Source: an uncultured Pontibacter sp.
GTDB lineage: Bacteria > Bacteroidota > Bacteroidia > Cytophagales > Hymenobacteraceae
NCBI RefSeq assembly: GCF_947499215.1
Contig: NZ_CANMNI010000001.1
Coordinates: 1,569,523-1,633,522, forward strand
Direction: 5' to 3'
DNA: 64,000 bases
The notes under the pieces were generated by a model. The model worked only from the letters and a program-made list of their open reading frames with translations, was not told the origin of the DNA and ran no database searches. The position numbers and the translations under genes were made by a program. Each line of letters opens with the position of its first letter. The first letter of the stretch is position 1. This document shows, piece after piece, positions 42,551 through 52,806 of this stretch.

Positions 42551-44002
42551 TTAGTTTTTGTTCCACCACACTTTTGTATTGATATCATCTCCACCTATGG
42601 CAGCCGCAGCCGCTGTGTAGTTAGCTCTGTTAAGCGACTGCACAGATACCGGGTACAGGAAGCGCGCGGGCATTTCGCCATTATTGCGAAGGCCAGAGCC
42701 TTTTGGCAGTATAGGGTGACCGGTCCTTCTGTACTCATGCCACTGCTGGAAATCTGTGAAGAACAAGGTGTAGTATTTCTGCACATGGATTCTATCCATC
42801 TTGTTTTCAAAACTAGCCTCCTCTTCCCAGCGAACTTCATCATTTTCAAAATGACCTTCTGGTACCTCCAACTGCCACATAGTGATGGCACTCTCTACAC
42901 CTCTGTTATAAAAAGTCTCTGGGCTATTAGCAATCATACCTTTAAGCGCCGCCTCAGCCAAGATGAACTGCAACTCAGCATAATTCATAATATTGCCCAG
43001 CAACGGTTCATTCTTAAGCCCCACCAAGTACGTTGACTGTCTCTCAGGAACCTGCCCTACCGGATAGCCGCTCGGTATGCCGTTATATGTTCCACCAGAG
43101 ATAGTAGCCCACCTTTCAATGCGAGGGTCGTTCCAGCTGTTCAGGTTATTCACGAAGAACTGACTCAAACTGTGACTTCCGTTAAAGTCGAAATCTCGGA
43201 AGGTATAGAAAGCCGATACCATCGGGGGCGTAGTTGTGAATCGCAGAATGGCAGACTCATCGTTGTTGGCAAAAATTGGGTAGTTAGACTTATTGACGTC
43301 CACAATCTCCTGAATTTTCGCTGCTGTGTTCATCTCTGGCTTTCCTGAAACACGCATTAACAAACGCAGGTATAGGGAGTTGCCAAACTTTCTCCACTTT
43401 GTGATGTCGCCTTGATAGAGTGGGTCCAAACTGCGCTGATCGGCTGTAAGCGCTTGGTTAGCGGCTAACAAGGTATTGGCTTCCTCCAACTTGCGGAACA
43501 AATCGACATAGATATCCTGCTGCGCATCAAAGCGTGGCTGGTATATACCTTCGCGGCCACGATTGGCCTCTGTGTAAGGTACATCGCCGAACATATCTGT
43601 AATCAGGGAGGTCACCCATGCGTCGCAGATAAGCGCTATACCCATAAAAGTGGTATTATTTATAGCTTCTGCACTGCTATACATGTCCACGAAGTTGGTT
43701 CGCTGCAGGTACCAGTTGTTCCACATATAATCCGACTCACTCGGGCGCACCACATAGCGGTGAATTTCGTCGGAGTCAATAGTGGTCACGTGCACCTGCA
43801 TCAGTTCGTTGTTAAGACGCAGCGCACGGTTCTGGTTGCGCACGACCATATCGTGCAGGGCCGGAGCCAGCAGAGCCTCTGGAGTAGCTGCCGCCGTGCG
43901 GTTAGGGTCTGTGTTTATTTCCTCAAATTCCTTCTTACAGGAAAATGTGGACAAACTGGTTGCCGCCAGCAGGGCTAGCGTGGCTAATTTTATCTTTTTC
44001 AT
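42551..44002 (-). CDS. SusD/RagB-family outer-membrane lipoprotein
   Basis: About 483 residues from the ATG at 44002. Lipobox STFSC near residue 20, then KKEFEEINTDPNRT, the typical start of the SusD-like_2 subgroup. Helical TPR-like region with ICDAWVTSLITDMFGDVPYTEA near residue 120 and the C-terminal part NYAELQFILAEAALKG and LFFTDFQQWHEYRRTGHP, all SusD signatures. It forms the lid that delivers ligand to the SusC barrel. 24 bp downstream of susC and before the DUF5689 gene. The subgroup is not restricted to carbohydrates. Confidence 0.92.
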   Translation of the reverse strand: MKKIKLATLALLAATSLSTFSCKKEFEEINTDPNRTAAATPEALLAPALHDMVVRNQNRALRLNNELMQVHVTTIDSDEIHRYVVRPSESDYMWNNWYLQRTNFVDMYSSAEAINNTTFMGIALICDAWVTSLITDMFGDVPYTEANRGREGIYQPRFDAQQDIYVDLFRKLEEANTLLAANQALTADQRSLDPLYQGDITKWRKFGNSLYLRLLMRVSGKPEMNTAAKIQEIVDVNKSNYPIFANNDESAILRFTTTPPMVSAFYTFRDFDFNGSHSLSQFFVNNLNSWNDPRIERWATISGGTYNGIPSGYPVGQVPERQSTYLVGLKNEPLLGNIMNYAELQFILAEAALKGMIANSPETFYNRGVESAITMWQLEVPEGHFENDEVRWEEEASFENKMDRIHVQKYYTLFFTDFQQWHEYRRTGHPILPKGSGLRNNGEMPARFLYPVSVQSLNRANYTAAAAAIGGDDINTKVWWNKN

Positions 44003-44026
44003 CTTGCGTAGTGTCAACATAATTTC

Positions 44027-47000
44027 TTAAATACCAACTGTCAGGTTAAGACCGAATGTTCTGGTAGAAGGGAACTGTCCGATCTCAAAACCAGCGGAAA
44101 TCTCACCATCACCCAATGTTCCAAATTCAGGATCGAATGCAGGCCAGTGTGTGAACATGAAGAGGTCACGACCATACACACCAACAGAAGCACGCTGCAA
44201 TCTCACTTTATCCAGCAGGCCTTTTGGAAGCACATAGTCAAATCGCATCTCGCGCAGCTTTATAAAGTCTGTGCTGAAGGTGTTAGCCTCCACATTGTCA
44301 CGCTTGAAGTGCTCGCTGTAATAGGCTTGAATGTTGGTGGCCATCACGTCGTTCGGGCGGTAAGAACCATCGCCATTCATGATCACACCGTTACCGATGA
44401 TACCGTTGTAGCGACCCGGTAGGGTTTTAGTCAGCTTCCCTTCTTCAGCCAACACAGCATGTGTCAATGAATAAGCCACACCGCCAAACTGACCATCGAA
44501 TAACACATTCAGGCGGAATTGCTTGTAGCGGAACTCATTACCGATGCTGGCTCTCCAGAGTGGCGTAGTATTGCCTAAATACTGAGCAGTCTGAGCTAAG
44601 ATCGGGTAGCCAAGTTCATTGTAAACAATTTGTCCATCAGGAGCGCGCTCATAGCCCAAGCCGTAAAGTGCCCCCATTCGGCCACCCGGACGGGCTTCCA
44701 CAGAGCCACGGTTAGCAGGTCCTGTTGACATAACATAGGTATCAATGCTGTCAGCCAGTTCAACTACTTTGTTCAGGTTAGTGGCATAGGTGGCAAACAT
44801 GGTCCAGTTCAGGCCATTCTTATTAGTTAGAATTTTGGTATTGGCCTGCACCTCTAGTCCTCTGTTCTGTACCAATCCAGAGTTCAGCACAACCCCAGAA
44901 TAACCTGTGGCACGGTCAACAGGAACTACGAAGATCTGGTTACGGGTATTATTTTGGTAAACTGACACATCCAGCCCGAGTCTGTTCTGGAACAAGCGCA
45001 CATCTGCACCAAACTCGATACTGGTCGTTAGCAGTGGTCGCAGGTTTTCGTTTGCAATAGCTGATGGGTTAGACAAACCAGATGGGAAAGGCTCTGACAC
45101 ATAGGTATAGGCTGTCAGGAATGGCGTGGTACCGCCGCTACCTACCTGCGACCATGAACCTCTCAGTTTAGCAAAAGAAACAGCAGCTGGCATCTGAATG
45201 ATATCAGACAGCGACGTGCTCAGGTTAACTGACGGATAAAAGAAGGAGGTATTCTTTGTAGAGGTTGGTGTGGCCAGCGTACTAGTCCAGTCGTTTCGGG
45301 CAGTCAGGTCCAAGAAAAGGAAGTTATCGAAGCTGAACTGGGCCATACCGTAAAGGCTGTTCACAGCATACTGGCTGCGGAATGGATAGGCCACCGGAAT
45401 GTCCTTGCTGTTGGCAAAGCTATAGATACCCGGGTAGAGCAGTCTGTTAGCGTGCAGCGACTCACGAACATAGCGGTTGTGCATGCGGCTACCGCCCACC
45501 GAGAAATCAGACTCGAACTTGGTCGACAAAGGTTGCTTATAGCGCACCAAGAAGTCACTGTTTACTTCTTGAGCGAAGATGCTCTGTGTACGGAACATGC
45601 CATCGGCAAACTTCTGGGTGTTCTTAGGGCGCTGCTGCGAACGCTCTTCATAAGAGAAATCCATGGCCGTGCGCAACATAACACTTAAGTTATCGGTGAA
45701 GTTGTAAGTAGCTGACACGTTACCTACCACACCATTGCGGTTAGACTTGTTAAGCATTTCGTAGGCCTGCAGGTATGGGTTGTCGAGTAAGCTACTGAAA
45801 GGACGTGTCTGCGCCAGTCCCTCTTGGCCCGGCAACCAGTAGTCTTTAAACCAATTGATGTCTCCGTTAGGCACCAAACCTCTAATGAAGTACATGATAG
45901 TCTGGTTGTTATAACCCGTAGACGGCAGGTTGTCGCTATACTTGTTGGTATAGTTTACTTTAGTTGCCAGCTGTAACTTATCAGTCACTTTCTGGTTTAG
46001 GGAAAGCGCCACTGTGTTACGGGTATAGCCCGTGTTCGGTATGATCCATGAGTTCTGAAGGTTTGTAAAAGACAAACGGGCAGAGGTACGGTCGTTGCCA
46101 CCTTCAATGGTTACACTGTTATTAAAAGTCTTGGAGGTCTCAAAGAAGTCCTTGCGATTGTTTTTGTAAGGTACCCAAGGCGTTCTCTCCTCTCCTCTCG
46201 TTTGCGTTGCCGGATCGTACTGGTAATACATCTGGCCATCGAAGCGAGGTCCCCAAGCCGAGCTGGTGCTACGTGTGTTTGGTCCGTCTTCACTGGCATT
46301 GTAAGAATACCATGTGTCCTGACCGGCTGCACCCTGACCATACTCGTACTGGTAATCAGGCCAGCGAGAAATCGTACCCAGCGATGTGTTGGAGTTGATT
46401 GTAACGCCCAACCCCTTCTGCGTAGGGCGACCCGATTTGGTGGTGATAATGATTGCACCGTTGGCACCGCGGGCACCGTATAGCGCTGCCGCACCCGGCC
46501 CTTTCAGCACCGACACACTTTCAATGTCTTCTGGATTGATATCGCCCAGACCTGTACCAAAGTCAACTGGAGAGTCACCGCCCAAATAGGATCCGCTTCC
46601 TGTGCCAGTCATCCTGCCGCTGCTACCGCTAATGATCACACCGTCAACCACGATCAGAGCTTCGCTGTTACCGTCCAATGAATTTTCACCGCGAAGTATA
46701 ATCTTGTTAGAACCAGCAGGACCGCCGCCAGACTTGATCATGTTCAGACCTGCTACTTTACCAGAAAGCGCATCTGTCCAGTTGTTGGAGATGGCATTGG
46801 TAATTTCTTCGCCTTTCACCTGCGATACAGCATAACCAAGCGCCTTCTCTTCACGCTCTATACCGAGAGCGGTTACCACTACTTCGCTCAACTGCTTGTT
46901 ATCGTTAGCCATGCTAACTGCAAGATTTTCCTCACTTTTCGTGATGGTCACATTCTGCGCCAAAAAACCGATGTACTGAAACGTTAGCACAGAACCGGTT

Positions 47001-47278
47001 TCTACGCTTACCTGAAAATCCCCTTCCGCATTGGTAATACCCACTGGTTTCCCATTTGCCAAAATGGTCACACCTGGCAGTGTGGTGCCGTCATCTTTCG
47101 CAGTCACTTTGCCTTTAACAGGCACTCTCTCTCCTTGCATGAACTTGGCCGATCCGGCCGCAGCTAGCGCAGGATGAGCGACAAAACCGGAGCCTATTAC
47201 AAACAGGCAGGAGCAAAGCAGTATACCTTTCCTAAGGCTATACCTTCGCTTGTGAAAATGGGGTAATTGTTTTTCCAT
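44027..47278 (-). CDS. SusC/RagA-family TonB-linked outer-membrane transporter
   Basis: 1083 residues. Signal peptide (MEKQLPHFHKRRYSLRKGIL, hydrophobic core LLCSCLFVIGSGF), then a CarboxypepD_reg-like domain (VKGKVTAKDDGTTLPGVTIL, near 52-70), a TonB plug (VVVTALGIEREEKALGYAVS near 135; DINPEDIESVSVLKGPGAAA near 255) and a 22-strand barrel with the aromatic end RTFGLNLTVGI. It imports large ligands that SusD traps, using TonB energy. Only 38 bp from the glpT stop, so glpT and susC are probably one transcript, which directly ties the outer-membrane system to G3P uptake. Confidence 0.95.
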   Translation of the reverse strand: MEKQLPHFHKRRYSLRKGILLCSCLFVIGSGFVAHPALAAAGSAKFMQGERVPVKGKVTAKDDGTTLPGVTILANGKPVGITNAEGDFQVSVETGSVLTFQYIGFLAQNVTITKSEENLAVSMANDNKQLSEVVVTALGIEREEKALGYAVSQVKGEEITNAISNNWTDALSGKVAGLNMIKSGGGPAGSNKIILRGENSLDGNSEALIVVDGVIISGSSGRMTGTGSGSYLGGDSPVDFGTGLGDINPEDIESVSVLKGPGAAALYGARGANGAIIITTKSGRPTQKGLGVTINSNTSLGTISRWPDYQYEYGQGAAGQDTWYSYNASEDGPNTRSTSSAWGPRFDGQMYYQYDPATQTRGEERTPWVPYKNNRKDFFETSKTFNNSVTIEGGNDRTSARLSFTNLQNSWIIPNTGYTRNTVALSLNQKVTDKLQLATKVNYTNKYSDNLPSTGYNNQTIMYFIRGLVPNGDINWFKDYWLPGQEGLAQTRPFSSLLDNPYLQAYEMLNKSNRNGVVGNVSATYNFTDNLSVMLRTAMDFSYEERSQQRPKNTQKFADGMFRTQSIFAQEVNSDFLVRYKQPLSTKFESDFSVGGSRMHNRYVRESLHANRLLYPGIYSFANSKDIPVAYPFRSQYAVNSLYGMAQFSFDNFLFLDLTARNDWTSTLATPTSTKNTSFFYPSVNLSTSLSDIIQMPAAVSFAKLRGSWSQVGSGGTTPFLTAYTYVSEPFPSGLSNPSAIANENLRPLLTTSIEFGADVRLFQNRLGLDVSVYQNNTRNQIFVVPVDRATGYSGVVLNSGLVQNRGLEVQANTKILTNKNGLNWTMFATYATNLNKVVELADSIDTYVMSTGPANRGSVEARPGGRMGALYGLGYERAPDGQIVYNELGYPILAQTAQYLGNTTPLWRASIGNEFRYKQFRLNVLFDGQFGGVAYSLTHAVLAEEGKLTKTLPGRYNGIIGNGVIMNGDGSYRPNDVMATNIQAYYSEHFKRDNVEANTFSTDFIKLREMRFDYVLPKGLLDKVRLQRASVGVYGRDLFMFTHWPAFDPEFGTLGDGEISAGFEIGQFPSTRTFGLNLTVGI

Positions 47279-47316
47279 TGAACTACTGATTTAGACTCGT
47301 TCGTGATTAGTTAAAC

Positions 47317-48645
47317 TTAGCGGATATGTTGTTTTTCTTTGTTCCAAGTAAGCGCAGTGAAGAATATGGCGAGCACACAGGCCGCCACTAAGACCATGAA
47401 GCCCCCGTCCCAACCAAAATCATCCACCACAAAACCCATCGCAATGTTGGCAAAAAGAGCGCCTCCCATGTAGCCGAAAAGGCCTGTCAGACCGGCAGCC
47501 GTACCAGCAGCTTTTTTGGGCACCAAATCAAGCGCCTGCACCCCGATCAGCATAACCGGACCATAAATCAGGAAGCCAATGGCGATGAGCGCGATATTGT
47601 CGATGAGAATATTGCCGGCGGGGTTTTTCCAGTAGACGATCACGGCAACCAACACCAGAATCATGTAGATGATGGTAGCAGGCGCACGACGGCCTTTAAA
47701 TACTTTATCGCTTATCCAGCCGCAGAGCAGGGTACCCGGTATCCCTGCGTATTCATAGGCAAAGTAGGCCCAGCCTGTCTCGCTCACCGAAAAGCCTTTG
47801 GCTTCTTCCAGAAAGGTCGGTGCCCAGTCAAGTATACCGTAGCGCACCAAGTACACAAAAGCATTGGCAAAAGCGATGTACCAGAGCACACGGCTCTTGA
47901 ATACATAAGTGAAAAATATCTCTTTAGCAGTCAGCTCTTCTTCATGCTTGTTGGAGTAATCGGCAGGATAATCGTTTTTATACTCTTCGATAGTCGGCAG
48001 ACCGCAGGACTGTGGGGTATCACGGATCAGCATGTAGGCCACCATAGCAGATAGAAGTGCTACCACACCCGGGAAGTACAGCTTGCTTTCCCAAGTTCCG
48101 AACAACACGATCGCGGCGATGGAAAGCGGGCCTATAAGGCCTCCTCCTACATTGTGGGCTATGTTCCATATGGCCATTTTGGTACCGCGCTCTTTGGTGG
48201 AGAACCAGTGTACCATCACTCTGCCGCAAGGAGGCCAGCCCATACCTTGGAACCAGCCATTGAGGAACAGCAGCACGAACATGATGGCAATAGAGCTGGT
48301 GGCAAACGGCACAGTTCCCATCAAAATCATCGTCAACGCGGAGAGCACCAGACCAATCGTCAGAAAGTTTCTGGCATTGCTTCTGTCGGACACGTTGCCC
48401 ATCAGAAACTTGCTCAGGCCATAGGCAATTGAAACACCGGAAAGCGCGAAGCCCAAGTCTGCCTTAGAGTAGCCTTGCGCTATCAGGTCTGGCATAACCA
48501 GCGAGAAGTTTTTGCGCACGAGGTAGTAACCGGCGTAGCCAATAAATATACCTAAGAACACCTGAAACCGCAGGCGCTTATACTCCGGATCTATTCGCTC
48601 CAGCGGTAACCGATCTGTGTGCTTTGCTGGTGAGATAATCTTCAT
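47317..48645 (-). CDS. glpT: glycerol-3-phosphate/phosphate antiporter (MFS, GlpT)
   Basis: 442 residues, 12 membrane helices, OPA family. GlpT hallmarks are clear: [19 protein letters not shown] (E. coli Arg45 region, here near residue 45) and [20 protein letters not shown] (Arg269 region), where the two arginines bind phosphate, plus [20 protein letters not shown]. It exchanges external G3P for internal phosphate in the inner membrane. It lies downstream of glpF and upstream of susC in the same direction. The UhpT/UhpC relatives are less similar, so I am fairly sure of the substrate. Confidence 0.92.
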   Translation of the reverse strand: MKIISPAKHTDRLPLERIDPEYKRLRFQVFLGIFIGYAGYYLVRKNFSLVMPDLIAQGYSKADLGFALSGVSIAYGLSKFLMGNVSDRSNARNFLTIGLVLSALTMILMGTVPFATSSIAIMFVLLFLNGWFQGMGWPPCGRVMVHWFSTKERGTKMAIWNIAHNVGGGLIGPLSIAAIVLFGTWESKLYFPGVVALLSAMVAYMLIRDTPQSCGLPTIEEYKNDYPADYSNKHEEELTAKEIFFTYVFKSRVLWYIAFANAFVYLVRYGILDWAPTFLEEAKGFSVSETGWAYFAYEYAGIPGTLLCGWISDKVFKGRRAPATIIYMILVLVAVIVYWKNPAGNILIDNIALIAIGFLIYGPVMLIGVQALDLVPKKAAGTAAGLTGLFGYMGGALFANIAMGFVVDDFGWDGGFMVLVAACVLAIFFTALTWNKEKQHIR

Positions 48646-48748
48646 TGCACTCTAATAATTGAAATGGGTGAGTTAAAATCTTCCATCTCCTGCGCTTTGA
48701 TTTTTGGGCTCAGGATCGTTTTATTGCTTTTTCAGTCTTCTTTTTAAT

Positions 48749-49483
48749 CTATTGTGCTCCCAATGCAAAGTATAGCAGCACAGCCACACCCGCTCCCACA
48801 AACGGCCCGGCAACCGGAATCCAAGCATAGGCCCAATCGCTGTGGCACTTGTTCCGGATCGGCATGAGCGTGTGGATAATCCTCGGCCCCAAATCACGGG
48901 CGGGATTGATGGCATACCCCGTGGTCCCTCCCAGCGAGAGGCCTATACCCCATACCAAGAAAGCGACCGGTATCGCGCCCAGAGAGCCCATTCCGATTGG
49001 GGTTTTCTCGTCTCCCATCTCTGGGTTAGTGAAATAGAAAATCACGAAAATCAGCACAAACGTGCCCAGCACCTCACTTCCCAGATTGGATACAGGGTGC
49101 TTTATGGCAGGACCGGTACTGAACACGGCCAGTTGCGAGAGCGGCTCCTCTGTAGAGTCAAAATGCGGTTTGTAGAGAACCCACACTAAGAAAGCCCCTA
49201 ACATGGCCCCTAGCAATTGCGCGAGGAAAAACTCCCCTACCAGCGCCCAACTGAATTTACCGGCCAACGCCAGCGCCAACGTTACGGCCGGGTTCAGATG
49301 AGCGCCGCTGTAAGGGCCTGCAATTACCACCCCGGTAAAAACAGCCAATGCCCAGCCTGTCGTGATGACAATCCAGCCACTGTTGTTCCCTTTGGTTCCT
49401 TTGAGGACGACGTTGGCCACTACACCATTGCCTAGCAGGATTAGAAACATGGTGCCTATAAGTTCGGCCGCAAAAGCTGTCAT
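48749..49483 (-). CDS. glpF: glycerol facilitator (aquaporin family)
   Basis: About 244 residues from the ATG at 49483; the longer frame would overlap glpK. Six membrane helices and the two NPA half-helices, HLNPAVTL (near residue 60) and AINPARDLGPR (near 195). Asp after the second NPAR is typical of glyceroporins rather than water-selective channels, which have Ser/Thr-like residues there. It lets glycerol (and small polyols) diffuse through the inner membrane to be trapped by glycerol kinase, encoded 44 bp upstream in the same operon. Confidence 0.93.
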   Translation of the reverse strand: MTAFAAELIGTMFLILLGNGVVANVVLKGTKGNNSGWIVITTGWALAVFTGVVIAGPYSGAHLNPAVTLALALAGKFSWALVGEFFLAQLLGAMLGAFLVWVLYKPHFDSTEEPLSQLAVFSTGPAIKHPVSNLGSEVLGTFVLIFVIFYFTNPEMGDEKTPIGMGSLGAIPVAFLVWGIGLSLGGTTGYAINPARDLGPRIIHTLMPIRNKCHSDWAYAWIPVAGPFVGAGVAVLLYFALGAQ

Positions 49484-49527
49484 GCTATGTAGACTAAGTA
49501 CAAGTTTAACAATTCGTGTATGTTGTG

Positions 49528-51012
49528 TTATGCCCAAGCTTTGGCGGCACCCACTGCGCGGTGCCAGCCTTTAATCAGATCATCAGTCGGCAGTTCTCTG
49601 TCCGGAGCAAATGATTGGCTTATGGTCCACTGCTGCTGAATATCCTGCACACTGTTCCAATAGCCTGTGGCAAGCCCTGCCAAGTAGGCGGCTCCAATGG
49701 CGGTCACTTCCGTCACCTCTGGCTTTACTACCTGCGTCCCCAAAATATCGGCCTGAAACTGCATGAGCAGATCATTACTGGTAGCACCGCCATCCACGCG
49801 CAACTCCTTGATCTCCATGTTAGCATCCGCCTCCATAGCTTTGAGCACTTCCAGCGTCTGGTAGGCGATACTCTCTAAAGCGGCTCTCGCAATGTGTGCC
49901 GAGGTGGTGCCGCGGGTCATGCCGACCATTGTTCCGCGGGCATGCTGGTTCCAGTGCGGGGCGCCAAGACCGGCAAAGGCAGGCACCAAGTACACCCCGT
50001 CGCTGCCTTTCACTTTACGGGCAAGCGCCTCCACCTCAGCAGAGGAGGAAATTATACCCAGACTATCGCGAAGCCATTGCACTACCGCACCGGCAATGAA
50101 TATACTACCTTCCAAAGCATAGTGCACTTGGTCGCCGATTTTCCAAGCGATGGTTGTCACAAGTTTATGATTGGAGAGGATGGGCTGCTCGCCGATGTTC
50201 ATGAGCATAAAGCAACCGGTGCCATATGTATTCTTTACCATACCTGGCTTGGTGCACATCTGCCCAAACAGAGCGGCTTGCTGATCACCGGCTATACCTG
50301 CAATAGGTATGCGGGTGGCAAAAAGGGTGTTGGAGGTCTCCCCCACAATTTCGCTGGAGGACTTTACTTCGGGCAGCATGCTGGCAGGTATACCAAACAA
50401 CAGCAGCAATTCCTCATCCCACGACAAAGTGTTTATATTATAAAGGAGCGTGCGGGAGGCATTGGTCACATCTGTTATATGGCGCTCTCCGTTTGTCATT
50501 TTCCAGATCAGCCAAGAGTCAATCGTACCGAATGCCAGTCTGCCGGCCTCTGCCTTCTCTTTGGCACCGGCTACGTTTTCCAGTATCCATCTTATTTTGG
50601 TAGCGGAGAAATATGCGTCTATGACAAGGCCGGTTTTCTCTCTGATGGCAGGCTCATGCCCGAGTTCTTTAAGCTCGTCGCAGAAGTCGGCTGTGCGACG
50701 GTCCTGCCACACAATGGCGTTGTACACGACTTCGCCAGTAAGTTTGTCCCACACCACGGTGGTTTCGCGCTGGTTGGTTATACCGATTGCCTCAATGTCC
50801 TTGACCTGCAAGCCCGCCTTCAGGATAGCCTCCGCCGCCACACCTACCTGCGTAGACCAGATCTCGTTGGCGTCGTGCTCTACCCAGCCCGGCTTGGGAT
50901 AAAATTGCGTAAATTCTTTTTGCGCAATGGCTACCTGCCCCCCTTGCTTATCGAAGATGATAGCTCTGGAACTTGTAGTACCCTGATCAAAAGCGAGTAT
51001 ATATTTTGCCAT
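49528..51012 (-). CDS. glpK: glycerol kinase
   Basis: 494 residues, standard length. FGGY-family motifs: [16 protein letters not shown] (residues 5-20), [16 protein letters not shown] near 75, [13 protein letters not shown] near 165, [10 protein letters not shown] near 265 and [14 protein letters not shown] near 345. It phosphorylates glycerol to G3P in the cytoplasm. First gene after the promoter at 51098 and upstream of glpF and glpT. The feedback site for fructose 1,6-bisphosphate cannot be judged without an alignment. Confidence 0.95.
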   Translation of the reverse strand: MAKYILAFDQGTTSSRAIIFDKQGGQVAIAQKEFTQFYPKPGWVEHDANEIWSTQVGVAAEAILKAGLQVKDIEAIGITNQRETTVVWDKLTGEVVYNAIVWQDRRTADFCDELKELGHEPAIREKTGLVIDAYFSATKIRWILENVAGAKEKAEAGRLAFGTIDSWLIWKMTNGERHITDVTNASRTLLYNINTLSWDEELLLLFGIPASMLPEVKSSSEIVGETSNTLFATRIPIAGIAGDQQAALFGQMCTKPGMVKNTYGTGCFMLMNIGEQPILSNHKLVTTIAWKIGDQVHYALEGSIFIAGAVVQWLRDSLGIISSSAEVEALARKVKGSDGVYLVPAFAGLGAPHWNQHARGTMVGMTRGTTSAHIARAALESIAYQTLEVLKAMEADANMEIKELRVDGGATSNDLLMQFQADILGTQVVKPEVTEVTAIGAAYLAGLATGYWNSVQDIQQQWTISQSFAPDRELPTDDLIKGWHRAVGAAKAWA

Positions 51013-51029
51013 AGGCGATATTGTATAAA

Positions 51030-51050
51030 AAACTGATAAACAAACAGTTT
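51030..51050. promoter_or_regulatory. palindrome in the glpK leader
   Basis: AAACTG-ataaacaaa-CAGTTT, perfect 6-bp arms, 17 bp upstream of the glpK start and downstream of the -7 box. Operator- or leader-hairpin-like. A second short inverted repeat, TCGG-gaaa-CCGA, lies at 51073-51084. Confidence 0.4.
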
Positions 51051-51097
51051 AAGCCATCACTGGTGTGTTATATCGGGAAACCGAATGGATTATAATC

Positions 51098-51105
51098 CAA
51101 AAATA
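51098..51105 (-). promoter_or_regulatory. Bacteroidota -7 box (TATTTTTG) of glpK
   Basis: CAAAAATA on the plus strand, TATTTTTG on the minus strand, 85 bp upstream of the glpK ATG. A TTG lies 22 bp further upstream (51128-51130), slightly longer than the usual 19-21 bp spacer. It would start the glpK-glpF-glpT-susC-susD transcript. Confidence 0.55.
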
Positions 51106-51156
51106 GTTTTTAATTCTTACCATGTCACAAGATTCATGTTAAAACATTGTAAACAT

Positions 51157-52806
51157 TTAGGCTACTTGGTTTGCATCAGGCACATTTTGCACTTTAAGCA
51201 TATAAGGCTCAAGCAGATACTGATTGGCCAGCTTCACAAAATCACTCAACTGCTCTTCCCGCCAGGCTTCGCTGCGCCCTAATTCGGCAGCCATAATAGC
51301 AACGACCTTTGGGGCCATTTCAATAGCGCTTTTGGCATCCAAGAAGAGCACACGCAGTCTTCTGGCCAGCACATCTTCCACGGTTCTAGCCATCTCATGC
51401 CGAACAGCCCACACCACCTCGGCCAGTGTGTGTGGAAAATCAGGATGCAAAGACGTTCGAAGTGCTGGCTGTTGGGCTTGAAGCAACTGTATACCTGCCG
51501 CATCGCTGCCGTAAAAAGCGAGTTCTTGCGGGAGATTAGTTGTTTTTCCAGCCCCATGTATAGGCATTGCGGCCGTTACGCAGGCCTTGGCAGCCAAGCC
51601 TGCCACCTTTATAGACTTATCCACCGTGTCTTCAGCCATTTTGCGATAGGTCGTCCACTTGCCTCCTGTAATGGTTACCAGTCCTGATGGAGCCACTATC
51701 AATTTATGACTGCGGGAAATCTCTTTGGTACTGTCTTTTTCGCTGGTTGGGGCAGCCAGCGGACGCAGACCAGCAAATACGCTCAGCACATCTTTGCGAG
51801 TCGGTTTCCTTTCTAAATAATAACCGGCAGTCTGCAGAATAAAATCGATCTCTGCCTCGAGTGCCGTTGGCTCTAGACTATTGGTGTGCAGCGGGGTATC
51901 GGTTGTGCCAACTAGCACATGATCGTGCCAAGGAACAGCGAACAGTACGCGTCCGTCTGGAGTTTTAGGGATCATGAGCGCATTGTTTCCTCTCAAAAAT
52001 GAGCTGTCCAGCACCACGTGCACACCTTGGCTCGGACGAACAAGCGGCTTTTGCTCCGCCACGTCCATCTTAAGAATATCATTTACAAATACGCCCGTCG
52101 CGTTTATGACCACTTTTGCTTTCAGGTCATACTCAAAACCACCTTCTAAGTCCCGCGCTTTTACACCTGCTATTTTGCCATTCTGGTCTTTGAGCAAACC
52201 GGATACTTTCATGTAGTTGAGCACCACACCGCCCTGCTCAGCACATGTCTGAGCGATGTTCACAGCCAGACGGGCATCGTCAAATTGTCCATCATAGTAT
52301 ACCACGCCGCCTTTCAACCCATTGGTCTTGATGTTCGGCAAGCGTTGCTGCACTGCAGTTTTACCTATAAGTGAAGTTTTCTGGAAGCGGTATTTACCGG
52401 CCATCCAGTCATAAATCGTAAGGCCTACGCCATAGAACATCTTGTTCCACCAGCTGTAATTTGGAATAACGAAAGGCTGAACCGAAACTAAATGCGGGGC
52501 ATTCTGCAATAACAAGCCACGCTCATAGAGTGCCTCGTAAACCAGTTTTATATCACCTTGTCCCAGATAGCGAACGCCGCCGTGCACCAGTTTGGTACTG
52601 CGACTCGATGTACCCTTAGCAAAATCGGCCTGCTCCAGCAGTAGCGTCTTATACCCGCGCGAGGCGGCATCAAGGGCAACGCCTAATCCAGTAGCACCGC
52701 CACCTACTATTATGAAATCCCAAACAGAATGGGTGTTTGCCAACCGCTCTATAAACTGCTCCCGGCTGAATATCTTTTGGCTCACCTCTTCTACTTTCGA
52801 ATGCAT
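51157..52806 (-). CDS. glpD: glycerol-3-phosphate dehydrogenase (FAD, aerobic type)
   Basis: 549 residues. FAD Rossmann motif IIVGGGATGLGVALDAASRG near residue 32, followed by the GlpD motif FAKGTSSRSTKLVHGGVRYL near 62. The C-terminal block TVEDVLARRLRVLFLDA is the family's DNA-independent helical cap signature. It oxidises G3P to dihydroxyacetone phosphate at the inner membrane and passes electrons to quinone. Farthest-upstream gene of the glycerol run; glpK follows after 144 bp with its own -7 box, so the two may be separately or jointly transcribed. An operator-like repeat lies just upstream. Confidence 0.95.
   Translation of the reverse strand: MHSKVEEVSQKIFSREQFIERLANTHSVWDFIIVGGGATGLGVALDAASRGYKTLLLEQADFAKGTSSRSTKLVHGGVRYLGQGDIKLVYEALYERGLLLQNAPHLVSVQPFVIPNYSWWNKMFYGVGLTIYDWMAGKYRFQKTSLIGKTAVQQRLPNIKTNGLKGGVVYYDGQFDDARLAVNIAQTCAEQGGVVLNYMKVSGLLKDQNGKIAGVKARDLEGGFEYDLKAKVVINATGVFVNDILKMDVAEQKPLVRPSQGVHVVLDSSFLRGNNALMIPKTPDGRVLFAVPWHDHVLVGTTDTPLHTNSLEPTALEAEIDFILQTAGYYLERKPTRKDVLSVFAGLRPLAAPTSEKDSTKEISRSHKLIVAPSGLVTITGGKWTTYRKMAEDTVDKSIKVAGLAAKACVTAAMPIHGAGKTTNLPQELAFYGSDAAGIQLLQAQQPALRTSLHPDFPHTLAEVVWAVRHEMARTVEDVLARRLRVLFLDAKSAIEMAPKVVAIMAAELGRSEAWREEQLSDFVKLANQYLLEPYMLKVQNVPDANQVA

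Noticed and set aside
49894..51036. 380-codon plus-strand reading frame
   Set aside because: Entirely opposite glpK, whose protein is unmistakable; the plus frame gives a His/Cys-rich product without domain or signal and reflects the codon structure of glpK.
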